From NCBI GenBank assembly GCA_902625825.1, contig CACOCL010000001.1, positions 1 through 64,000 of the forward strand: DNA of 64,000 nt. The letters run 5' to 3'. The translations under genes and the position numbers were made by a program. A model generated the notes under the pieces. The model was not told the origin of the DNA. It searched no databases and saw nothing but the letters and a program-made list of their open reading frames with translations. Source of the DNA: an uncultured Pelagibacteraceae bacterium (lineage in GTDB: Bacteria; Pseudomonadota; Alphaproteobacteria; Pelagibacterales; Pelagibacteraceae). This document shows, in pieces, positions 41,960 through 50,540 of the stretch (within the stretch, counting starts at the first letter, position 1; each line of letters starts with the position of its first letter).

Positions 41960-42020
41960 GTTTTTTAAAAATTATTTAGATAGACATGAAATTATAAAAA
42001 TGTTAACAAATCGTCTTTTT

Positions 42021-42025
42021 GGAGG
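42021..42025 (+). promoter_or_regulatory. Strong ribosome binding site of rpsU
   Basis: GGAGG, the strongest Shine-Dalgarno seen in the window, lies five bases before an in-frame ATT (42031). It decides the start of rpsU, since a TTG at 42019 lies before this site and cannot use it. Confidence 0.75.
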
Positions 42026-42030
42026 TAGTT

Positions 42031-42225
42031 ATTAAAATAGAAGTTAAAGATAATAATGTTGAACAAGCTTTGAGAGTTCTTAAAAGAAAACTACAAAGAG
42101 ACGGTTTTTTTAAAGTTATCAAACTAAAAAACACTTACGAAAAGCCTTCAGAAAAAAAAAAGAGAATTCTACAAGAGAACATTAAAAGAGTAAAAAAGCT
42201 TAATAAACTTAAAAATAGAATTTAG
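42031..42225 (+). CDS. rpsU: 30S ribosomal protein S21 with probable ATT start
   Basis: A 64-residue small-subunit protein. Starting at the ATT at 42031 gives MKIEVKDNNVEQAL, which lines up with the normal alphaproteobacterial S21 head without gaps; the rest, RVLKRKLQRDGFFKVIKLKN and YEKPSEKKKR, is typical. A TTG at 42019 would add four residues (MEVV) but lies upstream of the ribosome site GGAGG at 42021. No ATG or GTG is available in frame. The gene is followed by initiator tRNA. Confidence 0.88.
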   Translation: MKIEVKDNNVEQALRVLKRKLQRDGFFKVIKLKNTYEKPSEKKKRILQENIKRVKKLNKLKNRI

Positions 42226-42231
42226 TTATAC

Positions 42232-42308
<77 letters not shown>

Positions 42309-42313
42309 ATTAA

Positions 42314-43570
42314 ATGATAAATTATTTTAAAAATAATATTTCAATTATACAAAATAAAGATAAATTTTTTTTCTTAATTTTATCATTTTTTCCGTTAAGT
42401 CTAATTTTAGGCAACACAATAATAAACTTATTTATAGCTTTTTCCTCTATTAGTTTTTTAATTAATTTTAAAGAAAACAGATTTTACTTTAAGAACAAAA
42501 TAATCTTATTATTATCTTTTTTTTTTATTACATTATTAATAAATATTTTTTTTAGCCAAAACCCATTTAATTCAACTTTAAGAGTAATAAAAATTATTTT
42601 TATAATTTTTTTTGTAATTGAATCTTTAAGAATATTTGAAAAATATCATTTTAAACAATTAAAAATCATCTTCATCGTTTGGTCAGTTATATTTTCAATT
42701 ACATTAATAGATTGTTTGTTTGAGATTATTTTTGGGTTTAATCTCACTGGCAATAAGACAATTATGCAAGGACGAATTGCAAGTTTTTTTGGAGAAGAGC
42801 TGGTCGTTGGAGCTTTCGTGCATGGGTTCGCATTATTTGCATTGAGTTTTTTGGTATCACAAAATAAAAAGAATTATATTTTATTCTTAAGTGTATTATT
42901 AATTTTAACTATAAGTTTTTTAATTGGTGAAAGATCAAATTTTATTAAGTTATTTATTTGTATATCATTATTTTTATTCATAGCCATTAAGGCTAATTAT
43001 TTTAACAAAATACTAGTTTTGCTCTCTTTGTCAGGAATTATTTTATTTTTTTTGAATTTTAATGATAGTTTTAAAAATAGATATTACGATCAGTTGAGTT
43101 CACTTTTTGAAAAAAACGGTATTGAAAAATTTTATAGAAATTCTCAATATGGTGCCCATAAAGACGCGGCCCTAAATATACTTAAAGAATATCCTTTTTT
43201 TGGCGTTGGAATTAAAAATTTTAGACATGAAAGTGGAAAACCAAAATATTTTAATAAAGAATATTCAGCATCAGTTGTTAGACAATCAACACATCCCCAT
43301 CAAGTTCACTTAGAATTTTTATCTGAAACTGGATTATTTGGTTATCTTTCTTTTCTAATTTTTATTTTATCATCACTTCTAATCTCAATTAAAAATTATT
43401 ATAAAAATAGAAATGTTTTTCATTTATCAGGGATTATTTTTGTTTTTTCTGTGCTCATTCCCCTATTACCCTCGGGTAGTTTTTTGTCAACATTCAATAG
43501 TGGAATTTTCTGGGCTAACTTTGCTATAATGGCTGCTTTTAGTAAAAATATAAAATTTAATCAAAGTTAA
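42314..43570 (+). CDS. O-antigen ligase/polymerase-like membrane protein
   Basis: A 418-residue protein with about ten hydrophobic segments and a large loop around residues 235-335. The Wzy/WaaL family segment is FFGVGIKNFRHESG followed by QSTHPHQVHLEFLSETGLFG, where the HPHxxxLE part is the family hallmark (PF04932-type). It would join or polymerise polysaccharide on lipid A or undecaprenyl carrier on the outer face of the inner membrane. Ligase and polymerase cannot be told apart from sequence. It is the first gene of the 42-50 kb island, 6 bases after tRNA-fMet. Confidence 0.85.
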   Translation: MINYFKNNISIIQNKDKFFFLILSFFPLSLILGNTIINLFIAFSSISFLINFKENRFYFKNKIILLLSFFFITLLINIFFSQNPFNSTLRVIKIIFIIFFVIESLRIFEKYHFKQLKIIFIVWSVIFSITLIDCLFEIIFGFNLTGNKTIMQGRIASFFGEELVVGAFVHGFALFALSFLVSQNKKNYILFLSVLLILTISFLIGERSNFIKLFICISLFLFIAIKANYFNKILVLLSLSGIILFFLNFNDSFKNRYYDQLSSLFEKNGIEKFYRNSQYGAHKDAALNILKEYPFFGVGIKNFRHESGKPKYFNKEYSASVVRQSTHPHQVHLEFLSETGLFGYLSFLIFILSSLLISIKNYYKNRNVFHLSGIIFVFSVLIPLLPSGSFLSTFNSGIFWANFAIMAAFSKNIKFNQS

Positions 43571-43588
43571 TAAAAAAAGAGAAATTTT

Positions 43589-44314
43589 ATGCTATATATT
43601 TTATTGCCTGCTTATAATGAGGAAAAAAATATCTCAAAAATATTTATAAAAATTGCTAAAGTTAAAAAAAAAATTTCACCTTTTAAAGTTATTCTTGTTG
43701 ATGATTGTTCAAAAGACAACACTCAAAAATTAATGAAAAAAAATTATGGATTTAAATTAACACATATAAAACATAAAAAAAATAAGGGATTAAGTATCAC
43801 TTTAGAAACTGGATTTAATTTCATTAAAAAAAGAATCAAGAAAAATGATATAATAATCACATTAGATTGTGATGACACTCATCCTGTTGAAATTATCCCA
43901 AAAATGATGAAAGAAATTAATTCGGGATATCAGTTAGTAATTGCTTCAAGGTTTGTTGTTGGTTCTAAAATTAACGGTCTATCAAATTTTAGAAAAATAA
44001 TGAGTATAGGTGCAAAATTTCTATTTAAAACTTTTTATCCTTATAAAAACTTAGGTGATTATACTTGTAATTTTAGATGTTATAGTTCTCTATTAATAAA
44101 AGATGTTTTAAAAAGAAAAAAATTTTTTAAAAATGAAGATTTTAATATTGCTGCAAAAATATTAATATTTCTTATTAAAGAGAAAAATAATCTAAAATTA
44201 AAGGAAATTCCATTTACTTTAAATTATCAACGTAAAGTTGGTCAAAGTAAAATGAATATTATAAAAACTATATTTTTGACTTTACGCCTAATTTTATTTA
44301 AAAATACTAGCTAA
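43589..44314 (+). CDS. Family 2 glycosyltransferase, dolichol-phosphate mannosyltransferase type
   Basis: A 241-residue GT2 enzyme. Motifs: LLPAYNEEKNISKIF near the start, VILVDDCSKDNTQK, HKKNKGLSITLETGF, DCDDTHP (metal-binding DxD) and NYQRKVGQSKMN near the end. The pattern is that of DPM1-like transferases that load a sugar onto a polyprenyl phosphate carrier. It lacks the C-terminal membrane pair. The convergent GT-C-like gene follows with an 8-base overlap, and such enzymes commonly use the lipid sugar made by this type of protein. Confidence 0.85.
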   Translation: MLYILLPAYNEEKNISKIFIKIAKVKKKISPFKVILVDDCSKDNTQKLMKKNYGFKLTHIKHKKNKGLSITLETGFNFIKKRIKKNDIIITLDCDDTHPVEIIPKMMKEINSGYQLVIASRFVVGSKINGLSNFRKIMSIGAKFLFKTFYPYKNLGDYTCNFRCYSSLLIKDVLKRKKFFKNEDFNIAAKILIFLIKEKNNLKLKEIPFTLNYQRKVGQSKMNIIKTIFLTLRLILFKNTS

Positions 44315-45551
44315 AAGGCCAAGACCCTCTGGATAAACCAAAATAAACGTTTATTTGAGCTGCAATGAAATATAAAATTAATATTATATTAAAATAAAGT
44401 ATATTTCTTTTGTCTTTTAAAATATTGCTTATAAATAAATTTTTATAAAATATTAAAATCATTACTAAAAAAACTGGTTCAAAATATTTTTGGTAAATTA
44501 CATAATTCAAATTTAATCCAATTATAAGAAAAAAAAGGATTAAAAAATTTTTATCAATTTTAATAAATACAACTGATAAAATTAAGCCAATCAAAAAAGA
44601 TATAAAAAATATAATATTATTATCTAGTAAATATTTAGAAATTTTGTAATAAAAACCTCCCCCTCCATATACTCCATCATAAGTAAAATTGAAAATGACA
44701 AAGAAAAATACAATAAAAATAAACAAATATTCAAATTTATTAACCTCAAAAAGTTTCTTTTTTATTTCTAAGAAATTTTCCTTATTAAATAAAAGCATTA
44801 ATAAGAAAAATCCAATAAGTGAAAAATTAGTCGTGAAACTATAAAAAAAATCTTTTGAAATCGTAATATTTGCTACTCTTTCATTATTTAATAAAAGAAA
44901 TATTCCTGGAAGACTTAAAATTATACAAAAAATAAAAATTATAAAAAAATCTTTTTTTGGTAATTTGATAAAATAAGAATAAAGATAAAAAAGATAGAAT
45001 ATCACGTAAGTCTGAAGAGAATATGTTGAAAATGCTAAAAATAAAAGATTCAAAAAACAATAAAAAAATTTTTTTTCTATAATACTTTTTAAATAAAAAA
45101 GATTACTTATCGTCAAAAATATCAATGCTGTTAAATGTGAGTTAGGCCAAATTGCAGATGATCTGAAATAAGGAAATAAAATTAATGAAAAACTTATTAA
45201 TAAAAGATTAATATTAGGATAATTATAAATCTTTTTTAAATTTAAATATAAAAAAAAAGGGAGTGATAGAGAAAGAGTTGTGTAAACAATTCTTACAAAA
45301 TATTGGTTATCAATAAATTTGTAAATTATAGACATCAAAAAATAATGTAGGGGGACGTGTCTTGTATATTCTGTGATTGTGTTAAATTTGTTATTCGAAA
45401 AATCAAGTATTGCAGGCCATGTTTCTTGAAAATCCCAACTTGAACCACCTGTCGATAAATCTTCATTAACAAGTAATCCAATGGATAATGATAGTATATA
45501 AATAATAATGATTAAATTTAAATCTAGATTGTTATTTTTTAATTTAAGCAT
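44307..45551 (-). CDS. Multi-pass membrane protein, GT-C-like
   Basis: A 414-residue protein with about ten hydrophobic helices. The first periplasmic loop, with GGSSWDFQETWPAILDF and TRHVPLHYFLMS, resembles that of lipid-linked glycosyltransferases of the GT-C fold (ArnT/PMT type), which move sugar from a polyprenyl-phosphate donor. The paired Asp/Glu and the HY motif fit, but the evidence is topological. No further domain is recognised. Convergent with the DPM-like gene, divergent from wecB, so an envelope sugar role is inferred. Confidence 0.65.
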   Translation of the reverse strand: MLKLKNNNLDLNLIIIIYILSLSIGLLVNEDLSTGGSSWDFQETWPAILDFSNNKFNTITEYTRHVPLHYFLMSIIYKFIDNQYFVRIVYTTLSLSLPFFLYLNLKKIYNYPNINLLLISFSLILFPYFRSSAIWPNSHLTALIFLTISNLFYLKSIIEKKFFYCFLNLLFLAFSTYSLQTYVIFYLFYLYSYFIKLPKKDFFIIFIFCIILSLPGIFLLLNNERVANITISKDFFYSFTTNFSLIGFFLLMLLFNKENFLEIKKKLFEVNKFEYLFIFIVFFFVIFNFTYDGVYGGGGFYYKISKYLLDNNIIFFISFLIGLILSVVFIKIDKNFLILFFLIIGLNLNYVIYQKYFEPVFLVMILIFYKNLFISNILKDKRNILYFNIILILYFIAAQINVYFGLSRGSWPFS

Positions 45552-45625
45552 TACAAGGTAGTTGAATTAAATAATTAAATACACACAAAATAATAATTGT
45601 AAAGTTTATTTAAAAATTAAATCAT

Positions 45626-46750
45626 ATGAAAATTTGCATAGTGCTTTCGACTAGACCTGAGATAATAAAATTGGCACCAATAATAAAAATTTTAAAACAA
45701 AATAAAATTAAATTTTTTTTAATTAATACAAATCAACATTATATAAATATTATGAGTAATGTTTTTTTTGAATACTTTAAAGTTCCAAAACCTAAATATA
45801 ATATTAAAGCACCAAATAAAACTTATGGATCTTTTTTTTCAAAAACAATTAAGGATATTGAGGGTATTTTAGTTAAAGAAAAACCAAATTATTTAATGGT
45901 TCAAGGAGATACGAATACTGCTTTTGCAGGATGCTTTGCGTCATCTATCTATAATAGAAAATTTTTTGATAATAAAAAAAAAATTAGAATCATTCACGTA
46001 GAAGCTGGCTTAAGATCTTTTGACGAGAGAATGCCAGAGGAAATAAATAGAAGACTTATAGATCAACTTTCAAATATTTTATTTGTACCTACAAATTTTG
46101 ATATCAAAAATTTATATAAAGAAAGACTTTCAGTTAATAAATCAATTTATAAAGTTGGAAATACAATTTCAGATGTGATTAAGAATAATTTGCCTTTAAT
46201 CAAAAAAAATAAATTTTTAGAAAATAATAATTTAAAAATAAAAGATTATTTTTTAGTAACTCTACATAGACCTGAAAGTGTCGATAATCCGAAAAAACTT
46301 AAAGAATTGATTTTATCTTTTGAAAAGATGGGTTATAAATTTAAAACAAAATTTATTTTTCCAGTACATCCAAGAACTAAAAAAATTTTAAAAAAATTAA
46401 AATTTAAAAAACTTAAATTCATTATTTTTATCAAACCACTGGAATTTTTGGATTTCTTATTTTTAATGAAAAATAGTAAAATTGTTTTAACAGACTCTGG
46501 TGGTATTCAAGAAGAAACCTCTTTGATTGGTGTTCCATGTATTACTCTAAGAACGACAACTGAAAGACAAATCTCTTTAAAAGAAAAAACAAATATCTTA
46601 ACTGGTTACAGTTATCCAAAAATTAACAAGGCAATAGGATATTTTTTTAATAAAGAAATTAAGCCTTCTAAGACATTTGGAGATGGAAACGTGGCAAAAA
46701 GAATAATTAAATTGATAAATGAAATTGATAAAAACTCTATTAAATTTTAA
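45626..46750 (+). CDS. wecB: UDP-N-acetylglucosamine 2-epimerase (non-hydrolysing)
   Basis: Interconverts UDP-GlcNAc and UDP-ManNAc. The 374 residues carry STRPEIIKLAPIIKILK near residue 8, NTNQHY, VQGDTNTAFAGC, HVEAGLRSFDERMPEEINR, LVTLHRPESVDNP and DSGGIQEETSLIGVPCITLR with TTERQISL, all usual in WecB. Length matches. UDP-ManNAc can lead to enterobacterial-type sugars or, through other enzymes, to sialic acids. It precedes the CMAH-like gene by 23 bases, suggesting co-transcription. Confidence 0.92.
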   Translation: MKICIVLSTRPEIIKLAPIIKILKQNKIKFFLINTNQHYINIMSNVFFEYFKVPKPKYNIKAPNKTYGSFFSKTIKDIEGILVKEKPNYLMVQGDTNTAFAGCFASSIYNRKFFDNKKKIRIIHVEAGLRSFDERMPEEINRRLIDQLSNILFVPTNFDIKNLYKERLSVNKSIYKVGNTISDVIKNNLPLIKKNKFLENNNLKIKDYFLVTLHRPESVDNPKKLKELILSFEKMGYKFKTKFIFPVHPRTKKILKKLKFKKLKFIIFIKPLEFLDFLFLMKNSKIVLTDSGGIQEETSLIGVPCITLRTTTERQISLKEKTNILTGYSYPKINKAIGYFFNKEIKPSKTFGDGNVAKRIIKLINEIDKNSIKF

Positions 46751-46773
46751 AAAGTTATTGATATAAAATAGAA

Positions 46774-48474
46774 ATGTTTAAAAATCTTGGAAAAATTAAA
46801 TATAAAAAAGAGACTAACAAAATTCAAATTAATCTAGATGATTTAAAAGATGATATTAATTTTACTGAAGAATTTATTATCTACAAGAATAAAAATAATC
46901 TAAATATCTATGATAGAATTTGTGACCATAATAGTGGAAAATTAATTTCCAAAGATAATAGAACATTTTGTCCAATGCATAATTGGGAATTTCTTCCTAA
47001 AAAAGGTTGTTATACTAATGGTTTAAAAAAAGAAAAAAAAAAATTTGAGATAAAAAATAATAGAATATATGTTCAAGAAAATAAATTTGAACCTCTCATA
47101 AAATTTTTCAATAAAGATATTAATGTAAAAATAAGATATATAAATCATGCTTTTTTAATAATTGAGACGAATAAATTTAAGTTTGCTACTGATCCTTGGG
47201 CAATAGGACCTGCTTTTAATACAGGCTGGTGGTTAAAGCACAAAACAATAAATAATTGGAAAGACGAATTAAATAGCTGTGATTTCATTTACATAAGTCA
47301 CAATCATCCTGATCATTGCCATGAGCTTACACTCTCCTGCATTAACAAAAATATACCTATTATTGTCCCTGATTTTATTACCAACTCTACTGGATTATTA
47401 ATAAAAGATTTAGGTTTTAAAAAAATACACAATATGATTTTTGAAAATCAATATCAATTTAAAGATAGTGAACTTATTTTTACAATTTTTAAATCAGGTG
47501 ATTTAAGAGAGGATTCTGGCCTTTTATTTAGTGCAGGAAAATTCAAATGTTTGCTGACTGTTGATGCAAATAATTTAAATTTTCTTAAACTTCCAAAAGT
47601 AGATTTATTTGCATCAAGTTTTGCTGGAGGTGCCCATGGTTATCCTCTTAATTGTGAAAATTACGACTTAGAAGATAGAAAAAAAATGATATTGATAGAT
47701 AAAAATTTTATCAAACAAACAAAATTTAAATATTTAAAAAAAATCAAACCGTCCTATTTTCTTCCTTATGCAGGTTTTTTTAAAGAAAAATTAAAAAGAG
47801 ATGAAATCTACATAAAATACAATAAAAAAAATGAAACTGAAGATTACAGTGCTATTTGTAAGAAATATAAAGTAAATTTACTAGATCCTGAAAAAAAAAA
47901 TATTTTTGAATTTAAAGGTGATAAATCTTGTAGAACATCAAAATACAAAGGTAAATTTTATAAAGATTTAAGTTCTGATGAATATTTGAGTTATTTTTCA
48001 AATAAATACCAAGTAGTGGATATCGATTATATTAAAAACTATTTTTTAAATTCAGATTTTCATGACGGTTCAAAATTATATATATCTTTAACAAATGATA
48101 ATTTTGAAACTCAAGGTATGGATTTTAAAGTTGAATTTTCAAAAAAAATTAAATTTTCTTTGATTGATAAAGATTTTCAAGAATTTGTGAAAAAAGATTA
48201 TAATTATCTATATTTAAAAATACGAAAAGAAGCTTTTTTAAATACTATATACAACAAAAGATCTTGGGAAGATATTTCTATTGGATTTCAAAATAGACAA
48301 TTTAGAAATCCAAATAAATATAACAACAACTTTTGGCATCATTTTAGTAATAAATATGTATCTAAAAAATTTGTAAAGTCAGTTACTGATTGCTCTAATT
48401 GCATAAATCTTAATCAAGATATACATAGTTTAATTTTTAATAAAAATACCCAATTAAGTAAAACAATTAGTTAA
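46774..48474 (+). CDS. CMP-N-acetylneuraminate hydroxylase (CMAH)-like Rieske/metallo-beta-lactamase protein
   Basis: A 566-residue protein close to the length of animal CMAH, which turns CMP-Neu5Ac into CMP-Neu5Gc. An N-terminal Rieske [2Fe-2S] site has Cys50 and His52 (CDH) and Cys66 and His69 (CPMHNW). Then comes a metallo-beta-lactamase fold with DPWAIGPAFNTGWWLKH (140-156) and SHNHPDH at 175-181. FAGGAHGYP at 283-291, FLPYAGFFKE, and the C-terminal IGFQNRQFRNPNKY with FWHHF also match animal CMAH segments as I remember them. The true substrate may be another CMP-sugar. No sialic acid synthase or CMP-sialate synthetase is seen in the window. Overlaps the convergent next gene by 4 bases. 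Confidence 0.85.
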   Translation: MFKNLGKIKYKKETNKIQINLDDLKDDINFTEEFIIYKNKNNLNIYDRICDHNSGKLISKDNRTFCPMHNWEFLPKKGCYTNGLKKEKKKFEIKNNRIYVQENKFEPLIKFFNKDINVKIRYINHAFLIIETNKFKFATDPWAIGPAFNTGWWLKHKTINNWKDELNSCDFIYISHNHPDHCHELTLSCINKNIPIIVPDFITNSTGLLIKDLGFKKIHNMIFENQYQFKDSELIFTIFKSGDLREDSGLLFSAGKFKCLLTVDANNLNFLKLPKVDLFASSFAGGAHGYPLNCENYDLEDRKKMILIDKNFIKQTKFKYLKKIKPSYFLPYAGFFKEKLKRDEIYIKYNKKNETEDYSAICKKYKVNLLDPEKKNIFEFKGDKSCRTSKYKGKFYKDLSSDEYLSYFSNKYQVVDIDYIKNYFLNSDFHDGSKLYISLTNDNFETQGMDFKVEFSKKIKFSLIDKDFQEFVKKDYNYLYLKIRKEAFLNTIYNKRSWEDISIGFQNRQFRNPNKYNNNFWHHFSNKYVSKKFVKSVTDCSNCINLNQDIHSLIFNKNTQLSKTIS

Positions 48475-49823
48475 TTTAAACTTAATACACCAATCGATGG
48501 TGTTACTTCAAATATTATAAAAATTAAATTTAAGTTTTCATCATATTCAATATCTCTAATTCTTTGATTAGAAAAAAAGATCCTATCCTCATTTAAAATT
48601 TTTGAAAAATTGTCATCGATACTTAAAAGATAAATTGAAGAAGCTCTTAAAGAAGAAATTATCAAATTATTACCATTTAAAAAATTATCATTTTTTAAAT
48701 ATAAAATTTCACTTATTCCAATCGACTCAGAAAAGTTTTTAAATGGCTCAATAAAGCCAAATTTTTCGTGTGATTTTTTGTATGGGTCTGTTCCATCATA
48801 TTCAATACCATAAGATGATATAGGCCATCCAAAATTACTAATATCTTGATTGTTGTTTATAAAGTTTAAATTAATCTCATCTCCACCTTTTGGACCATGT
48901 TCCGAATTTATAATAAGTTGTTTATTTTCAACAAAATACAGGCCCTGTGGATTTCTATGACCTACAGACAGTATTTCAAAGTCTTTTGTGGATTTATCTA
49001 TTGATATTATTTTACCCTCTAAATAATTAATGTCCTGCGCTTTATCTTTTAAACTTTCAGCAGCACCTAAACTAAACAAAATTTTATTATCTTTATATTT
49101 TTCCAATCTCCCACCTGATTGGATAGTATATTTTTTTGTAAATTCTTTTTTTTCAAAAAAAATATTAAACTCAAGATTTTCTAAATTATAATCTGCTTCA
49201 TAAATATTCATTGTGAAGCCTTTTGAGTTTTTTAATATCATTGAAATATATATTTTATTTTGATCATATAAAATGTCTCTAACTCCAAAAAATTCAAAAT
49301 TATTCTCTAGAGCTAATCTTTTAATATTAGTTTTAATTTCTTTTTGTTCTAATTTATCTTTTTTTATATTTTTTATATCAAAATATATTATTTTACCCTC
49401 ACCAGATAATACTATTACCTTATCTTCGATAACCTCTAAATAATGTGCTCTAAAAGTATTGGATAATTTGTTCCATCCTGCCTTTATATCTAATTGTTTA
49501 AATGGTAAAAAAAATTCTTTCAAAACAAATTCTTTTTTGTTTTTAGAATAAACCTTATTTTTAGCAAATAACTGGCCATCAAGACCTTGTTCATATTTAT
49601 TAACCTGTAATTCCAATAGTTTGTTTCTCGTTTTAAGTTCGGGAATTATAAAAAATGTATCTCTTACTTTTACAGCTAAGCCTCTTGGTATTATTTTTTT
49701 TAAATTTAAAATTACTTGATTTTGTTTGTCATAACCATCCGAGACTAGATTCCATAAACCAATAAAAGCAATTAAAATCAAAAATAAGAATATAAATAAA
49801 CTGATCTTAAATTTTTTTTGCAT
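48471..49823 (-). CDS. Membrane-anchored PQQ-type sugar dehydrogenase-like propeller
   Basis: A 450-residue protein with a single N-terminal membrane segment (about 8-25) and a beta-propeller of the soluble glucose dehydrogenase family. Diagnostic are GHRNPQGL, SEHGPKGGDEINL and FGWPISSYG in the second half, the residues that hold PQQ, and ISSLRASSIYLL late in the chain. Known relatives oxidise aldoses in the periplasm. The N-terminal 130 residues are less conserved. Whether it binds PQQ is not shown. It lies at the island edge, next to the transaldolase gene, 2 bases away. Confidence 0.72.
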   Translation of the reverse strand: MQKKFKISLFIFLFLILIAFIGLWNLVSDGYDKQNQVILNLKKIIPRGLAVKVRDTFFIIPELKTRNKLLELQVNKYEQGLDGQLFAKNKVYSKNKKEFVLKEFFLPFKQLDIKAGWNKLSNTFRAHYLEVIEDKVIVLSGEGKIIYFDIKNIKKDKLEQKEIKTNIKRLALENNFEFFGVRDILYDQNKIYISMILKNSKGFTMNIYEADYNLENLEFNIFFEKKEFTKKYTIQSGGRLEKYKDNKILFSLGAAESLKDKAQDINYLEGKIISIDKSTKDFEILSVGHRNPQGLYFVENKQLIINSEHGPKGGDEINLNFINNNQDISNFGWPISSYGIEYDGTDPYKKSHEKFGFIEPFKNFSESIGISEILYLKNDNFLNGNNLIISSLRASSIYLLSIDDNFSKILNEDRIFFSNQRIRDIEYDENLNLIFIIFEVTPSIGVLSLN

Positions 49824-49825
49824 TT

Positions 49826-50524
49826 TTAAATTTGAAATTTAGATTTTTTACTATCTATTAAAAATTTTTTTACTGTTTCAACTGTCAAGCTATTTAAGGA
49901 TTCTCCAAAATTTTCGATTTTACTTATTATCGAAGGAGGTATTGTGATTATATGACAACCCAATTGATTTGCTTGAGTATAATTATAAGGTTCTCTGACA
50001 CTTGCCCAAAGAACCTCAACATTCTTAAATCTTTTTGAAAGTTTAATACTTTCTTTAATTTCTGGTATTGGATCTTTACCAGCATCACCTGCTCTTCCAG
50101 CAAAAATCGACAGAATTACCTTGGTTTTTTTATTAATTAATTTGAGAATTTTTTTAGTCTGATTTGAACTGTAAATAGCTGTAATGTTTAATTTTATATT
50201 TTGAGAATTTAAATCTTTGATCAATTTACCCATAAATTTCCCCTTAGAATTTACAACAGGGATTTTGACAAAAACATTTTTAGCCCATTTATTTATTTGT
50301 AAAGCTTGTTGTTTCATTTTTGAGTAATCGTCTGCAAAAACTTCGAGAGAAACTGGTTTATTTTTACAAATCTTTAAAATTTTTTTTGAATAAGATTTGT
50401 AATCTCTAGCTCCAGCTTTCCTCATAAGGCTTGGATTGGTTGTAAATCCTTTTACGATTTTCTTTTTATTGAAATTTTTAATTAGATTAATTTCAGCAAT
50501 ATCACAAAATATTTTTGTTTTCAT
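49826..50524 (-). CDS. tal: Transaldolase (small, TalB/FSA-type)
   Basis: A 232-residue class I aldolase of the transaldolase/fructose-6-phosphate aldolase family moving dihydroxyacetone units. Landmarks: IFCDIAEINLIKNF, KGFTTNPSLMRKAG, the Schiff-base lysine Lys87 in VFVKIPV, NITAIYSSNQ, FAGRAGDAGKDP and ASVREPYNYTQANQLGCHII. Size is between short FSA enzymes (about 220) and TalB (about 316); transaldolase activity is inferred. It is beside the pnt genes, 16 bases from pntB. Confidence 0.88.
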   Translation of the reverse strand: MKTKIFCDIAEINLIKNFNKKKIVKGFTTNPSLMRKAGARDYKSYSKKILKICKNKPVSLEVFADDYSKMKQQALQINKWAKNVFVKIPVVNSKGKFMGKLIKDLNSQNIKLNITAIYSSNQTKKILKLINKKTKVILSIFAGRAGDAGKDPIPEIKESIKLSKRFKNVEVLWASVREPYNYTQANQLGCHIITIPPSIISKIENFGESLNSLTVETVKKFLIDSKKSKFQI

Positions 50525-50540
50525 AATTGATAAAATCTAT

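Noticed and set aside
49700-49830. Direct repeat of the tRNA-fMet 3' end at the far border of the 42-50 kb island
   Set aside because: I found no convincing match to the tRNA end near 49.8 kb, so tRNA-directed integration is not shown.
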